DNA of 6,138 nucleotides from Eubacteriales Family XIII. Incertae Sedis bacterium (GCA_031276775.1 JAISML010000082.1:1-6138); one strand, 5' to 3'. Shown: positions 1 to 6,138, counted from the first letter of the stretch. The notes: generated from the letters alone by a model not told the origin. A program made the numbers and translations.

Positions 1-376
1 CTTTGCCGCCGCCGATGGGAAGACCCGTGAGGGAATTTTTGAATATCTGCTCAAATCCGAGAAACTTGATGATGCTGAGATTGACGGAGGGATGGAAACG
101 GAGACCGCCTTTGTAAGGGCCGATTGCCGAATTGTACTCCACCCGGTAACCTCTGTTGACCCGCACCCTGCCGCCGTCGTCCACCCACGGCACACGGAAC
201 TGAATGATGCGTTCCGGTTCAACCAGCCTTTCCAAAAGCGCGACATTCTCATACGTCTTGTCGCGATCCACCACGACGCGAAGAGATTCCAGCACTTCTT
301 TGGCAGCTTGAAGAAATTCGGGCTGATCTGCGTTTTTCTTCTCGAGATCGGCAACAATCTGATCGACATAACTCAT
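1..376 (-). CDS. gdhA: Glutamate dehydrogenase, N-terminal 125 residues (cut by window edge)
   Basis: This cytosolic enzyme interconverts 2-oxoglutarate plus ammonia and glutamate using NAD(P)H, joining carbon and nitrogen metabolism. The visible part is the N-terminal substrate-binding (ELFV dehydrogenase) domain. Family landmarks seen are LLERLVEPER (about 47-56), the FRVPWVDD stretch (60-67), GPYKGGLRFHPSVNLS (86-101), KFLGFEQ (104-110) and LPIGGGK (119-125). Lys89, Lys113 and Lys125 fall at the same numbers as the substrate-binding and catalytic lysines of the Clostridium symbiosum enzyme, as I recall it, and the opening MSYVDQIVADLEKK also resembles that protein. The ATG at 374-376 is supported by a GGAGGT site 6 nt upstream. 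The Rossmann domain lies outside the window, so NAD versus NADP use cannot be told. The gene has its own strong promoter and a long structured leader, so it is probably transcribed independently of addA. Confidence 0.97.
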   Translation of the reverse strand, partial: MSYVDQIVADLEKKNADQPEFLQAAKEVLESLRVVVDRDKTYENVALLERLVEPERIIQFRVPWVDDGGRVRVNRGYRVEYNSAIGPYKGGLRFHPSVNLSIIKFLGFEQIFKNSLTGLPIGGGK

Positions 377-508
377 AAAAATACCTCCACTCGCTTTGTA
401 TGGGGGACGTCCGAACGCTCTCCCAATGATTCCCGGCGGCGAAACGCCCCGGGCATACCCTGTTGCGCACCGGACAAGCGCCGCACAAGCTTGCCGGAAC
501 AATAATCC
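377..508 (-). promoter_or_regulatory. Long structured 5' leader of gdhA, possible cis-regulatory RNA
   Basis: A start site about 7 nt below the -10 box gives a leader of roughly 130 nt. Three successive stem-loops can be drawn by eye. The first, 470-497, pairs CCGG+CAAGC with GCUUG+CCGG, with one bulged U and a 9-nt loop. The second, 432-453, pairs CCCGG+GGCG with CGCC+CCGGG, with one bulged G and a UUU loop. The third, 404-424, pairs GGG+GCGU with ACGU+CCC, with an AGA bulge and a UCGG loop. None is followed by a U-tract, so none looks like an intrinsic terminator. I could not match the leader to any riboswitch class I know (glutamine, glycine, cobalamin and ZTP considered). GC-rich sequence folds easily, so function is only a hypothesis. 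Confidence 0.45.
383..388 (-). promoter_or_regulatory. Ribosome binding site of gdhA
   Basis: GGAGGT on the minus strand, 6 nt before the ATG at 374-376. It is a near-perfect Shine-Dalgarno sequence and fixes the gdhA start. It lies a short way downstream of the third leader stem-loop (404-424), so it appears unpaired in the simplest fold. Confidence 0.9.
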
Positions 509-529
509 AATCACATTATGACAGTGATT
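509..529. repeat. Inverted repeat AATCAC-N9-GTGATT over the gdhA -10 box
   Basis: Perfect 6-bp arms lie at 509-514 and 524-529 with a 9-bp gap, total 21 bp. The gap contains the whole -10 hexamer (515-520), and the lower arm covers the likely start site. This placement fits an operator for a dimeric repressor. I do not recognise the motif as a TnrA/GlnR, CcpA or CodY site. Six-base arms can occur by chance, so the call rests mostly on position. Confidence 0.4.
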
Positions 530-543
530 TTTTGGCGTGTCAA
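515..543 (-). promoter_or_regulatory. SigA/sigma70-type promoter of gdhA
   Basis: The minus strand carries a perfect -35 box TTGACA (538-543), a 17-bp spacer (521-537) and a -10 box CATAAT (515-520, one mismatch to TATAAT). Expected initiation is near 508. It sits 44 bp past the addA stop codon and faces gdhA, so gdhA has its own strong housekeeping promoter. Such a close match to consensus usually implies high expression, repression by a protein bound at the promoter, or both. Confidence 0.85.
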
Positions 544-586
544 CAGAAAAAACAGGCGAAACCAATACACGGAAAAGTCTGAAAAA

Positions 587-3500
587 TCACGCTTCTGCGG
601 GCTTTCCGAATCGCGGAACCGCAACGGTTTTTCCCACATTGATCAAGTATAAATACGCTTCATCCACCGCGAGTCCCAAGATGGATTCCAACGCCCTGCG
701 GTACAGATCGATCTGGGCGCCGTACAAGTCGATGAGACGTTTTTTTTCGTCCGCGCGATCCGGATCCGAGCGACCGGACTTGAAGTCGATGAGTACGATC
801 TTGCCGGCTTCCTCAAAGAAGCAGTCGATGACGCCTTGCACGATGACGGGCTCTCCCCGCTTTCTCCATTTGAGCGTGAACGGTATTTCCCGGCGCAATT
901 TGCGCGAGCCGGCCGCCCGCGCAAAGATCTCCGTCCGCGCGTAACATTGCAACGCGGCGGCGGGCGCCGCGTCGCGCTGCTCGGCCGTCAAAACCCCGTC
1001 CCGAACCAGATCGCGGAGGAAGCGTTCGAAGTATTCCGCCTCGCCGCGCCGGGCGAAAGCTTCGGGATAGTCCAATTTTTCAAGCGCTTTATGCAACGCG
1101 CTTCCGCGCTCCGCAGCGCTCAGCACACCCATGTCTTCCATGGATTCCTCCGTCGATCCTGTCATAAAGTACCTTGCGGGGCGCGCTTCCCGGTTCAGCT
1201 CCGACACGCTGTATTTGGATTTTACGGACAAAGCGGCAGCAAACGGATACCGGTGAAGCAAACGTTTTTCAACCGTTCCGTACAGGCCGCCCCGCGGCTC
1301 CGCGTCGAGCGCCGCCAGCATCTTTGCCGGATCGGGCGCAGAAGAAACGTTCAAAGCGGGATCCGACGAACCGGCCGCAGCCGAGCCATCCGAACCGGGC
1401 CCGTCCGCATTGCGTCCGCGCCGCAGCTCCGTCAGCGCGATCACTTCCGTTTCCGTCCGACTTTCGCGCAGCAAGGGCAGAATCATATCGAGATAGCTGC
1501 CCGCGCCCATGACATCCGTATCTGCGTCGGGCTCCAGGAGATCCGCTTCCGCAGCCAAGACCGCCGCTTTTTTCGAGACGCCAAGCAATACGAGCCGATC
1601 CATGGCGCGCGTCATGGCGACGTAGAGCACCCTGACGGCCTCCGCTCGTTTTTCCCGCTCTTTCCGGTACGCGATCATGCGCTGCAACAAGGTCTTCTTG
1701 TACGAATGGCGCACATAATCCTCCCGGCGCAGGGCGATCCCGATGTCTTTGTGCAGATCGATCCGTCCGCCGTCGTCGTTTCCGCGCAATTTCCGGCCCA
1801 TCTGTCCCACGATGACCATGGGGAATTCCAGACCTTTGCTCTTGTGAATCGTCATGATCCGAACCGCATCGTCGCTTTCCGACAGCAATTTGACCTGTCC
1901 CGCAGGCACTTTTTGGGAGCGGATCGAATCGATATAACAGATAAAACCGAACAGCCCCCGCGCGCGATCCGTCTGAAACGCTTCGGCTCTGTCCGCCAAA
2001 GCGCGCAAATTCGCGCGTCGCCGGACGCCGCCGGGCAGGGCTCCCGCGTAATCGTAATATCCGCTCTCTTTCATGAGCTTCCATAAAAAATCCGAAAGTT
2101 CCATGAACATTCCGTCATGGCGCCATGTCTCCAATCGCCTGAGAACCTGTGCGCATTTTTGCCGCAGCGCAACGCCGGCGCGGCGCCCGGGGGCGGCATC
2201 CCCCGCCTCACGCCCGGTCTCTTCCCGCCGCTCTTCCGCCCTGCCGCGCGCCGCGCTTTGCGCACATGCGAGGAAAGCCTGATAGAACGCTCCCTCTTTC
2301 CGTTCCAACCTGATGCGGATCAAATCATCCGAGGAAAACCCGAACACAGGCGAGCAGATCGTCCCCACCAAAGCCACGTCCTGTCTCAGATTGTCGATAA
2401 CGCGGAGCAGATTGAGAAAGGTTTCCATTTCAACAGTATCAAAATAGCCGTCCCCCGATTCGACAAAGGCGGGGATGTTCTCATTCATCAACGTCTCGTA
2501 ATAGACCGATCCCGTGTTCCCCGCTTCCCCCAGGAGAATTACGATGTCCCTGTACCGCAACGCTCTTTCCGTTCCTGTTTTCGTATCGAAGAACGTCGCT
2601 CCGTTTGCTGTCGCGTCTCGTATGATTCGCGCCGCGGCCAGAGCCTCCAATTCGGCGTCCCTCAATTCGAGTATCGAAGGATCGGGTTCCGCGTCCTCCG
2701 CGTCCCTGTTGGTATCCACAAGCCAAAGCGCAACGGGACGGTCCCACGCGCCGTCATAGGAAAGTCCCGGGCAAAGAGCCGCCTTTTCGTCGTACACGAT
2801 CCCCGACAAACCGGGATCCATCAAATGCGCAAACACAGCGTTGATGTTGTTCAGAATGCTTCTCTTGCTCCGGAAATTGCGGTTCAGATCGATCCGGCGG
2901 TTGAGCGCCCCTTCCGCATCGCTGAACGCATCGTTGTATTTCCCGATAAACAGCTCCGGTTCGGCCAAACGGAATTTATAGATGCTCTGCTTGACGTCCC
3001 CGACCATAAAGAGATTGTCCGCCCGCTTGATCGCGGAGACGAGCGATTCCTGAATCAGATTGCTGTCCTGGTACTCATCGATGAAGATATAATCGAATTT
3101 GTCCCGGTATTCGGCGCGGACGCGCGCGTCATCCAAAATACGCAGAGCCATGTGCTCGATATCGTTGAAATCGAGCAGTCCTTCCCTGCGCTTGATCTCC
3201 GAGAACAATTCGTCAAATCTGCATGTCAGCTCGCATAATTTTTGCGCGGCGCGGCCGGTGTCCCCGATCTCCCGCACCATCCCGGCAAACGGGCCGGCAA
3301 AAAATCTGCCGGCGAGCTTTTTCAAGCCTGCTTTCACCCTGTCCCGCCTCTTTGTGACGAGCAGCTTAATCGGTTCGTAATTCTCTTTGTCGGCTTTCGC
3401 GCAGACAAAACGCGCAAACGAAAAATCCCTGATTTTCCCGCCCAACGCGTCGAACCCTGCGGCTGCGCCGGGCGCGCCGTCCGGCGCAGCGTCCGCGAGT

Positions 3501-4291
3501 TCCGACCGCGCCGCCCGCGCCAAATCCGCAGCCTGCGCCAGATCTGCATCATTCTTTTGCGCCAATGAGGGAATGTCCGCTTCCTCCAGCAAGCGGCCCA
3601 AGCGTTCGATGGCGGACATGATCGCTTCCAACTCGCGGACGATCGCGGCGAGAAGCCCGCGAAACGCATCGCTGCCGGCAAACTCCCCGGGATCCCCGGA
3701 CAAGGCGGCCGTCCGACGACGGAGCCATCCGAACGGATCGGGCAGACTTTGGATGAAAGTATGCGTGTCCGCGATCATCCCGCGAACCGCGTTTTCGTTT
3801 TTTGCGCCGGCATATCTGTTCAAAAAATCGGTAAAGTCGGGATCGCCGCGTTCAAAGTATTCGTCGAAGAGTGTGTCCAAAGCTTCCTTGACGAGCAAGG
3901 GCTTGCGAAATTCATCACAGATCTTGAAAGACGGTTCCATGTCTATGATGTAATAGTACCGTTTGAGTATCCCGAGGGCAAACGAATGAAACGTGCTGAT
4001 GGAAGCCGCAAAGATCCGCCGGAGCTGTTCCCGCAGAAACGCCGAATCCCTTTGTTCGAGTTCGGCGGACACGGCGTCGACGATCTTGCGGCGCATCTCC
4101 GACGCCGCCGCTTCGGTGAATGTGACCACCAGCATGCGGTCGAGACGGACCGGGGCGTTTTCATCGGTGATCAAGGCCTTGATGCGTTCCACCAACACAG
4201 CCGTCTTCCCGGAGCCGGCGGCTGCGGAAACGAGGATGTTGCAGTTCCTCAGCCCGATGGCCAAAGCCTGTTCGTCAGTCCAGGTAAGCAT
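587..4291 (-). CDS. addA: AddAB helicase/nuclease subunit A
   Basis: AddA is the UvrD/Rep-type (superfamily 1A) 3'-5' helicase and nuclease of AddAB. The complex processes double-strand DNA ends and, after Chi recognition, leaves 3' tails for RecA. Numbering from the ATG at 4289-4291 (1234 aa; B. subtilis AddA is about 1230): TDEQ Q-motif (5-8), Walker A AAAGSGKT (23-30, Lys29), motif Ia TFTEAAASEM (57-66), motif II IDEYQD (Asp405/Glu406), motif III GDVKQSIYKFR (431-441), motif IV LNRNFRS (469-475), motif V TIHKSKGLEFP (814-824) and motif VI YVAMTRAMDRL with Arg895. The C-terminal RecB-family nuclease shows GSALH (His1067), GVID (Asp1156), LIDFKS (Asp1169, Lys1171) and GAQIDLY (Gln1193, Tyr1197), so both activities look intact. 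A TTG at 4301-4303 would add four residues; both starts have weak Shine-Dalgarno sequences and ATG is preferred. The gene follows gpmI by 24 nt and is probably co-transcribed. The partner addB is not adjacent. Confidence 0.97.
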   Translation of the reverse strand: MLTWTDEQALAIGLRNCNILVSAAAGSGKTAVLVERIKALITDENAPVRLDRMLVVTFTEAAASEMRRKIVDAVSAELEQRDSAFLREQLRRIFAASISTFHSFALGILKRYYYIIDMEPSFKICDEFRKPLLVKEALDTLFDEYFERGDPDFTDFLNRYAGAKNENAVRGMIADTHTFIQSLPDPFGWLRRRTAALSGDPGEFAGSDAFRGLLAAIVRELEAIMSAIERLGRLLEEADIPSLAQKNDADLAQAADLARAARSELADAAPDGAPGAAAGFDALGGKIRDFSFARFVCAKADKENYEPIKLLVTKRRDRVKAGLKKLAGRFFAGPFAGMVREIGDTGRAAQKLCELTCRFDELFSEIKRREGLLDFNDIEHMALRILDDARVRAEYRDKFDYIFIDEYQDSNLIQESLVSAIKRADNLFMVGDVKQSIYKFRLAEPELFIGKYNDAFSDAEGALNRRIDLNRNFRSKRSILNNINAVFAHLMDPGLSGIVYDEKAALCPGLSYDGAWDRPVALWLVDTNRDAEDAEPDPSILELRDAELEALAAARIIRDATANGATFFDTKTGTERALRYRDIVILLGEAGNTGSVYYETLMNENIPAFVESGDGYFDTVEMETFLNLLRVIDNLRQDVALVGTICSPVFGFSSDDLIRIRLERKEGAFYQAFLACAQSAARGRAEERREETGREAGDAAPGRRAGVALRQKCAQVLRRLETWRHDGMFMELSDFLWKLMKESGYYDYAGALPGGVRRRANLRALADRAEAFQTDRARGLFGFICYIDSIRSQKVPAGQVKLLSESDDAVRIMTIHKSKGLEFPMVIVGQMGRKLRGNDDGGRIDLHKDIGIALRREDYVRHSYKKTLLQRMIAYRKEREKRAEAVRVLYVAMTRAMDRLVLLGVSKKAAVLAAEADLLEPDADTDVMGAGSYLDMILPLLRESRTETEVIALTELRRGRNADGPGSDGSAAAGSSDPALNVSSAPDPAKMLAALDAEPRGGLYGTVEKRLLHRYPFAAALSVKSKYSVSELNREARPARYFMTGSTEESMEDMGVLSAAERGSALHKALEKLDYPEAFARRGEAEYFERFLRDLVRDGVLTAEQRDAAPAAALQCYARTEIFARAAGSRKLRREIPFTLKWRKRGEPVIVQGVIDCFFEEAGKIVLIDFKSGRSDPDRADEKKRLIDLYGAQIDLYRRALESILGLAVDEAYLYLINVGKTVAVPRFGKPAEA

Positions 4292-4315
4292 GGAATCTTT
4301 CAAACATGCCGGCGC

Positions 4316-5920
4316 CTACCGTTGCCCGGTTACGAGCAAGCTGTGTCCCGTCATTGCCTTCGGCGCGGCAAGTCCCATCATGTCCAACAGGGTCGGCGCG
4401 ATGTCCGAGAGCGAGCCGTCAGGCGCAAGCGCGCAGGCCGCATCGTCCGCGCGAAACAGAATGAGGGGAACGGGATTGGACGAATGCGCGGTTATCGGCG
4501 CGCCGTCCTCCGTACACATCGCCTCCGAATTGCCGTGATCGGCCGTGATCAGAAGCTGTCCCCCCGCTTCGGCGATCGCCGCCGCAATGTCTCCGACGCA
4601 GGCGTCCACCGCCTCCACCGCCCGCACCGCCGCCTCCATGACGCCGGTATGCCCCACCATGTCCATATTCGCAAAATTCAGGATGATGACGTCAAAGCGT
4701 CCCGACGCGATCTCCCGAACGGCGCGATCACGGACGGAATAAGCGCTCATCTCAGGTTGCAGATCATAGGTGGCTACCTTGGGAGACGGAATCAGAACGC
4801 GTTCCTCCCCGGGGTTTGGCGTTTCGACGCCGCCGTTGAAGAAAAATGTCACATGCGCGTACTTTTCGGTCTCGGCAATGCGGAGTTGGGTGAGCCCCAA
4901 GTCGGAGATGTACGCGCCGAACGTATGCGCGATGTTCTCCGGCGGATAGGCGACGCTCACATGCGGCATGGTCGCGTCGTACTCCGTCATGGTGACGAAA
5001 GTCAGCCTTTCCGGGATCCGCTTCCGCACGAAACCCGAAAACGCCGGATCGACAAAACAACGCGTAAGTTCCCTCGCCCGATCGGGGCGGAAATTGAAAA
5101 ATACGACCGAATCACCGTCCCGAACAATCGGAGCCCGTCCTCCGTCCGTGCAAACAATATTGGTGGGAAGCACAAACTCGTCGTTTTCCCCCCGCGCATA
5201 GGCTTCGGATATGGCGTCGGTCACACTGCGCGCGTGAACGCCGGATCCGAGCGTCAACGCGTCATACGCCTTCTCCACGCGCTCCCAGCGGTTGTCCCGA
5301 TCCATGGCGTAATACCGCCCGCTTATGCTCGCGACATCACCGACGCCGACCGTACGAATCGACGACTCCAAATCCGCAAGATAGCCGGCGGCGGAACGGG
5401 GCGGCGTATCCCGTCCATCCAAATAGGCGTGTATGTACACCCGCTCCAATCCGTTTTTGCGCGCAAGCTTCAGGAGCGCGACCACATGTTCCTGATGGCT
5501 GTGGACGCCGCCGTCGCCGATGAGACCCATGAGATGCAGGCTGCGACCGTCGTTCTTCGCGTTGTCAATCGCTTTCAGCAAAGCCGGATTCGTGAAAAAA
5601 CCGCCCTCGGAGACGGACTTCGTGATGCGGGTAAGCGCCTGATATACCGTTCTGCCCGCGCCGATGTTCAGATGACCGACTTCGGAGTTTCCCATCTGCC
5701 CCTCGGGCAATCCGACGGCAAGACCCGACGACCGCAAACGCGTGTGGGGACACTCCGCAAACAACTTGTCCAAATTGGGTGTGGAAGCCTCGCTCACCGC
5801 ATTGCACGGACCGGGCGCCGCGACGCCCCAACCGTCCAATATGACCAACATCGTCGGTCTGTACCGCGAACGCCCATTTCCCCGATCGACCAGCCGGTCG
5901 ATTCTGTCCGTTTTCGTCAT
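4316..5920 (-). CDS. gpmI: 2,3-bisphosphoglycerate-independent phosphoglycerate mutase
   Basis: This cytosolic glycolytic enzyme interconverts 3- and 2-phosphoglycerate through a phosphoserine intermediate with two Mn2+ ions. It belongs to the alkaline phosphatase superfamily. Numbering from the ATG at 5918-5920 (534 aa): metal ligand Asp29 in ILDGWG, nucleophile Ser79 in MGNSEVGH, His140 in DGGVHSH, Arg170/Asp171 in LDGRD, Arg202 and Arg208 in GRYYAMDR, Arg278 and Arg281 in FRPDRAR, Lys353, Asp420 and His424 in NMDMVGH, Asp461/His462 in TADHGNS, and His479 in TAHSSNP. Spacings between these residues equal those I recall for the Geobacillus enzyme, so no internal indel is apparent and the protein should be active. 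An AAGGGG site 4 nt upstream favours this start. ATGs at 5942-5944 and 5951-5953 are alternatives and would make 542 or 545 aa. The chosen start already leaves about 17 extra basic residues before the usual N-terminus. A promoter lies upstream, and addA follows closely. Confidence 0.97.
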   Translation of the reverse strand: MTKTDRIDRLVDRGNGRSRYRPTMLVILDGWGVAAPGPCNAVSEASTPNLDKLFAECPHTRLRSSGLAVGLPEGQMGNSEVGHLNIGAGRTVYQALTRITKSVSEGGFFTNPALLKAIDNAKNDGRSLHLMGLIGDGGVHSHQEHVVALLKLARKNGLERVYIHAYLDGRDTPPRSAAGYLADLESSIRTVGVGDVASISGRYYAMDRDNRWERVEKAYDALTLGSGVHARSVTDAISEAYARGENDEFVLPTNIVCTDGGRAPIVRDGDSVVFFNFRPDRARELTRCFVDPAFSGFVRKRIPERLTFVTMTEYDATMPHVSVAYPPENIAHTFGAYISDLGLTQLRIAETEKYAHVTFFFNGGVETPNPGEERVLIPSPKVATYDLQPEMSAYSVRDRAVREIASGRFDVIILNFANMDMVGHTGVMEAAVRAVEAVDACVGDIAAAIAEAGGQLLITADHGNSEAMCTEDGAPITAHSSNPVPLILFRADDAACALAPDGSLSDIAPTLLDMMGLAAPKAMTGHSLLVTGQR

Positions 5921-5924
5921 CTTG

Positions 5925-5930
5925 CCCCTT
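5925..5930 (-). promoter_or_regulatory. Probable ribosome binding site of gpmI
   Basis: AAGGGG lies 4 nt before the ATG at 5918-5920 and is the best Shine-Dalgarno match among the candidate starts. The upstream ATG at 5942-5944 has only AGGA eight nt away, and the one at 5951-5953 has nothing convincing. The spacing is slightly short, so the start remains a preference rather than a certainty. Confidence 0.5.
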
Positions 5931-6013
5931 GCCGGATGCGCCATGCGACGCATCCTATTTCCGATTGTTCCGCTCCCGTCGCCAACCGAAAGCCCACATT
6001 TGCCATATCTTTT

Positions 6014-6042
6014 ATCATACCACAGATCGGAACCGCGCAGAA
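6014..6042 (-). promoter_or_regulatory. Extended -10 promoter for gpmI (and probably addA)
   Basis: The minus strand has TGG immediately followed by TATGAT (-10 at 6014-6019), the extended -10 pattern TGnTATAAT with one mismatch in the hexamer. At 17 bp the -35 position reads TTCTGC (6037-6042), a poor match, which is typical of extended -10 promoters or activator-dependent ones. Initiation is expected near 6007, giving a leader of about 85 nt before the preferred gpmI start. No terminator is visible between here and the upstream stop codon, so read-through from the upstream gene could also feed gpmI. Confidence 0.6.
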
Positions 6043-6046
6043 CCGC
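6030..6046. repeat. Direct repeat GCGGTTC, 10-bp period, in the gpmI -35 region
   Basis: On the minus strand GCGGTTC occurs at 6040-6046 and again at 6030-6036, separated by 3 bp. The period is 10 bp, about one helical turn, so both copies face the same side of the DNA. They flank and partly overlap the weak -35 position. That arrangement is compatible with an activator site, but two 7-bp copies are modest evidence. Confidence 0.4.
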
Positions 6047-6058
6047 AAATTCGGGAGA

Positions 6059-6138
6059 TCATTCCTCGACGCCCCGACGGGCCGGAACATTTTGATCGTA
6101 ATAGTGTTTGATCGGTCTCATCTCCGTCACGAGATCGG
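6059..6138 (-). CDS. C-terminal end of an unidentified upstream gene (25 codons, cut by window edge)
   Basis: One minus-strand frame is open from the window edge to a TGA at 6059-6061. Its last residues include VTEMRPIKHYYDQNV and a charged tail ending in GVEE. The mixture of residues looks like the end of a real soluble protein. The stop lies just before the gpmI promoter, with the same orientation as every other gene here. I do not recognise the family: it is not the C-terminus of triosephosphate isomerase, phosphoglycerate kinase or enolase, the usual gpmI neighbours. Another frame on the same strand is also open over this stretch, so coding status is likely but not proven from 25 residues. 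Confidence 0.5.
   Translation of the reverse strand, partial: DLVTEMRPIKHYYDQNVPARRGVEE

Noticed and set aside
432..453. Strong GC hairpin in the gdhA leader as a terminator
   Set aside because: It is followed by AAUCAUUGGG and not by a run of U, so it does not fit an intrinsic terminator.
249..488. Small minus-strand frame overlapping the gdhA start and leader
   Set aside because: It begins at a TTG, overlaps gdhA out of frame, has a Cys/Arg-rich random-looking translation and no Shine-Dalgarno. It does not look like a leader peptide.
544..600. Possible intrinsic terminator after addA, suggested by several T-runs on the minus strand
   Set aside because: No GC-rich hairpin directly precedes any of the T-runs; the only long complementarity has a loop of about 49 nt and is not followed by a U-tract.
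836..2086. Long plus-strand open frame of 416 codons antisense to addA
   Set aside because: It lies entirely opposite a clear addA whose motifs are intact, its translation is Arg/His/Gln-rich with no recognisable domain, and long antisense frames are common in GC-rich genes.
2117..3238. Plus-strand open frame of 373 codons antisense to addA
   Set aside because: Same reasoning: a shadow of addA codon structure, no domain, no convincing ribosome binding site or promoter.
587..4303. addA as a UvrD, PcrA or RecB protein
   Set aside because: UvrD and PcrA lack the C-terminal nuclease seen here, and the length, opening TWTDEQ and motif spacing fit AddA better than RecB.
1..6138. CRISPR array, insertion sequence, tRNA, phage or defence genes
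   Set aside because: No regularly spaced repeats, terminal inverted repeats, transposase motifs or tRNA-like folds were seen, and nearly all the sequence is accounted for by four minus-strand genes.

Overview
The window is a stretch of ordinary bacterial chromosome with every gene on the minus strand. It reads, from high to low coordinates: the last 25 codons of an unidentified gene, then gpmI (cofactor-independent phosphoglycerate mutase), addA (helicase/nuclease subunit of the AddAB recombination machine) and the 5' part of gdhA (glutamate dehydrogenase), which runs off the left edge. Coding density is high and the DNA is visibly GC-rich. The gene set points to a GC-rich member of the Bacillota, probably an anaerobic clostridium. 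The reasons are an AddA of the Bacillus/Clostridium type, a glutamate dehydrogenase whose start and residue numbering follow the Clostridium symbiosum enzyme, a manganese-type GpmI that runs without apparent gaps against the Geobacillus enzyme, and strong SigA-like promoter elements with a GGAGGT ribosome binding site. This assignment is inference from recalled family features; no search was run.

Layout: 6059-6138 holds the C-terminal end of an upstream reading frame. The gap down to about 5921 contains a likely extended -10 promoter (6014-6019) and a 7-bp direct repeat in its -35 region. gpmI (4316-5920) and addA (587-4291) lie close together and in the same reading frame, separated by gpmI's TAG and a few codons, so they are probably co-transcribed. 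The 210-bp gap between addA and gdhA (377-586) holds a near-consensus promoter for gdhA, an inverted repeat that overlaps its -10 box, and a leader of about 130 nt that can fold into three successive stem-loops before the ribosome binding site.

The genes do not form one pathway. gpmI is glycolytic, addA repairs double-strand breaks, and gdhA links carbon and nitrogen metabolism through 2-oxoglutarate and glutamate. The pairing of gpmI with addA, and the absence of addB beside addA, is the main oddity of gene order. I see no mobile element, CRISPR array, tRNA, rRNA or defence cassette. The best candidates for something undescribed are regulatory: the structured gdhA leader and the repeats around its promoter.
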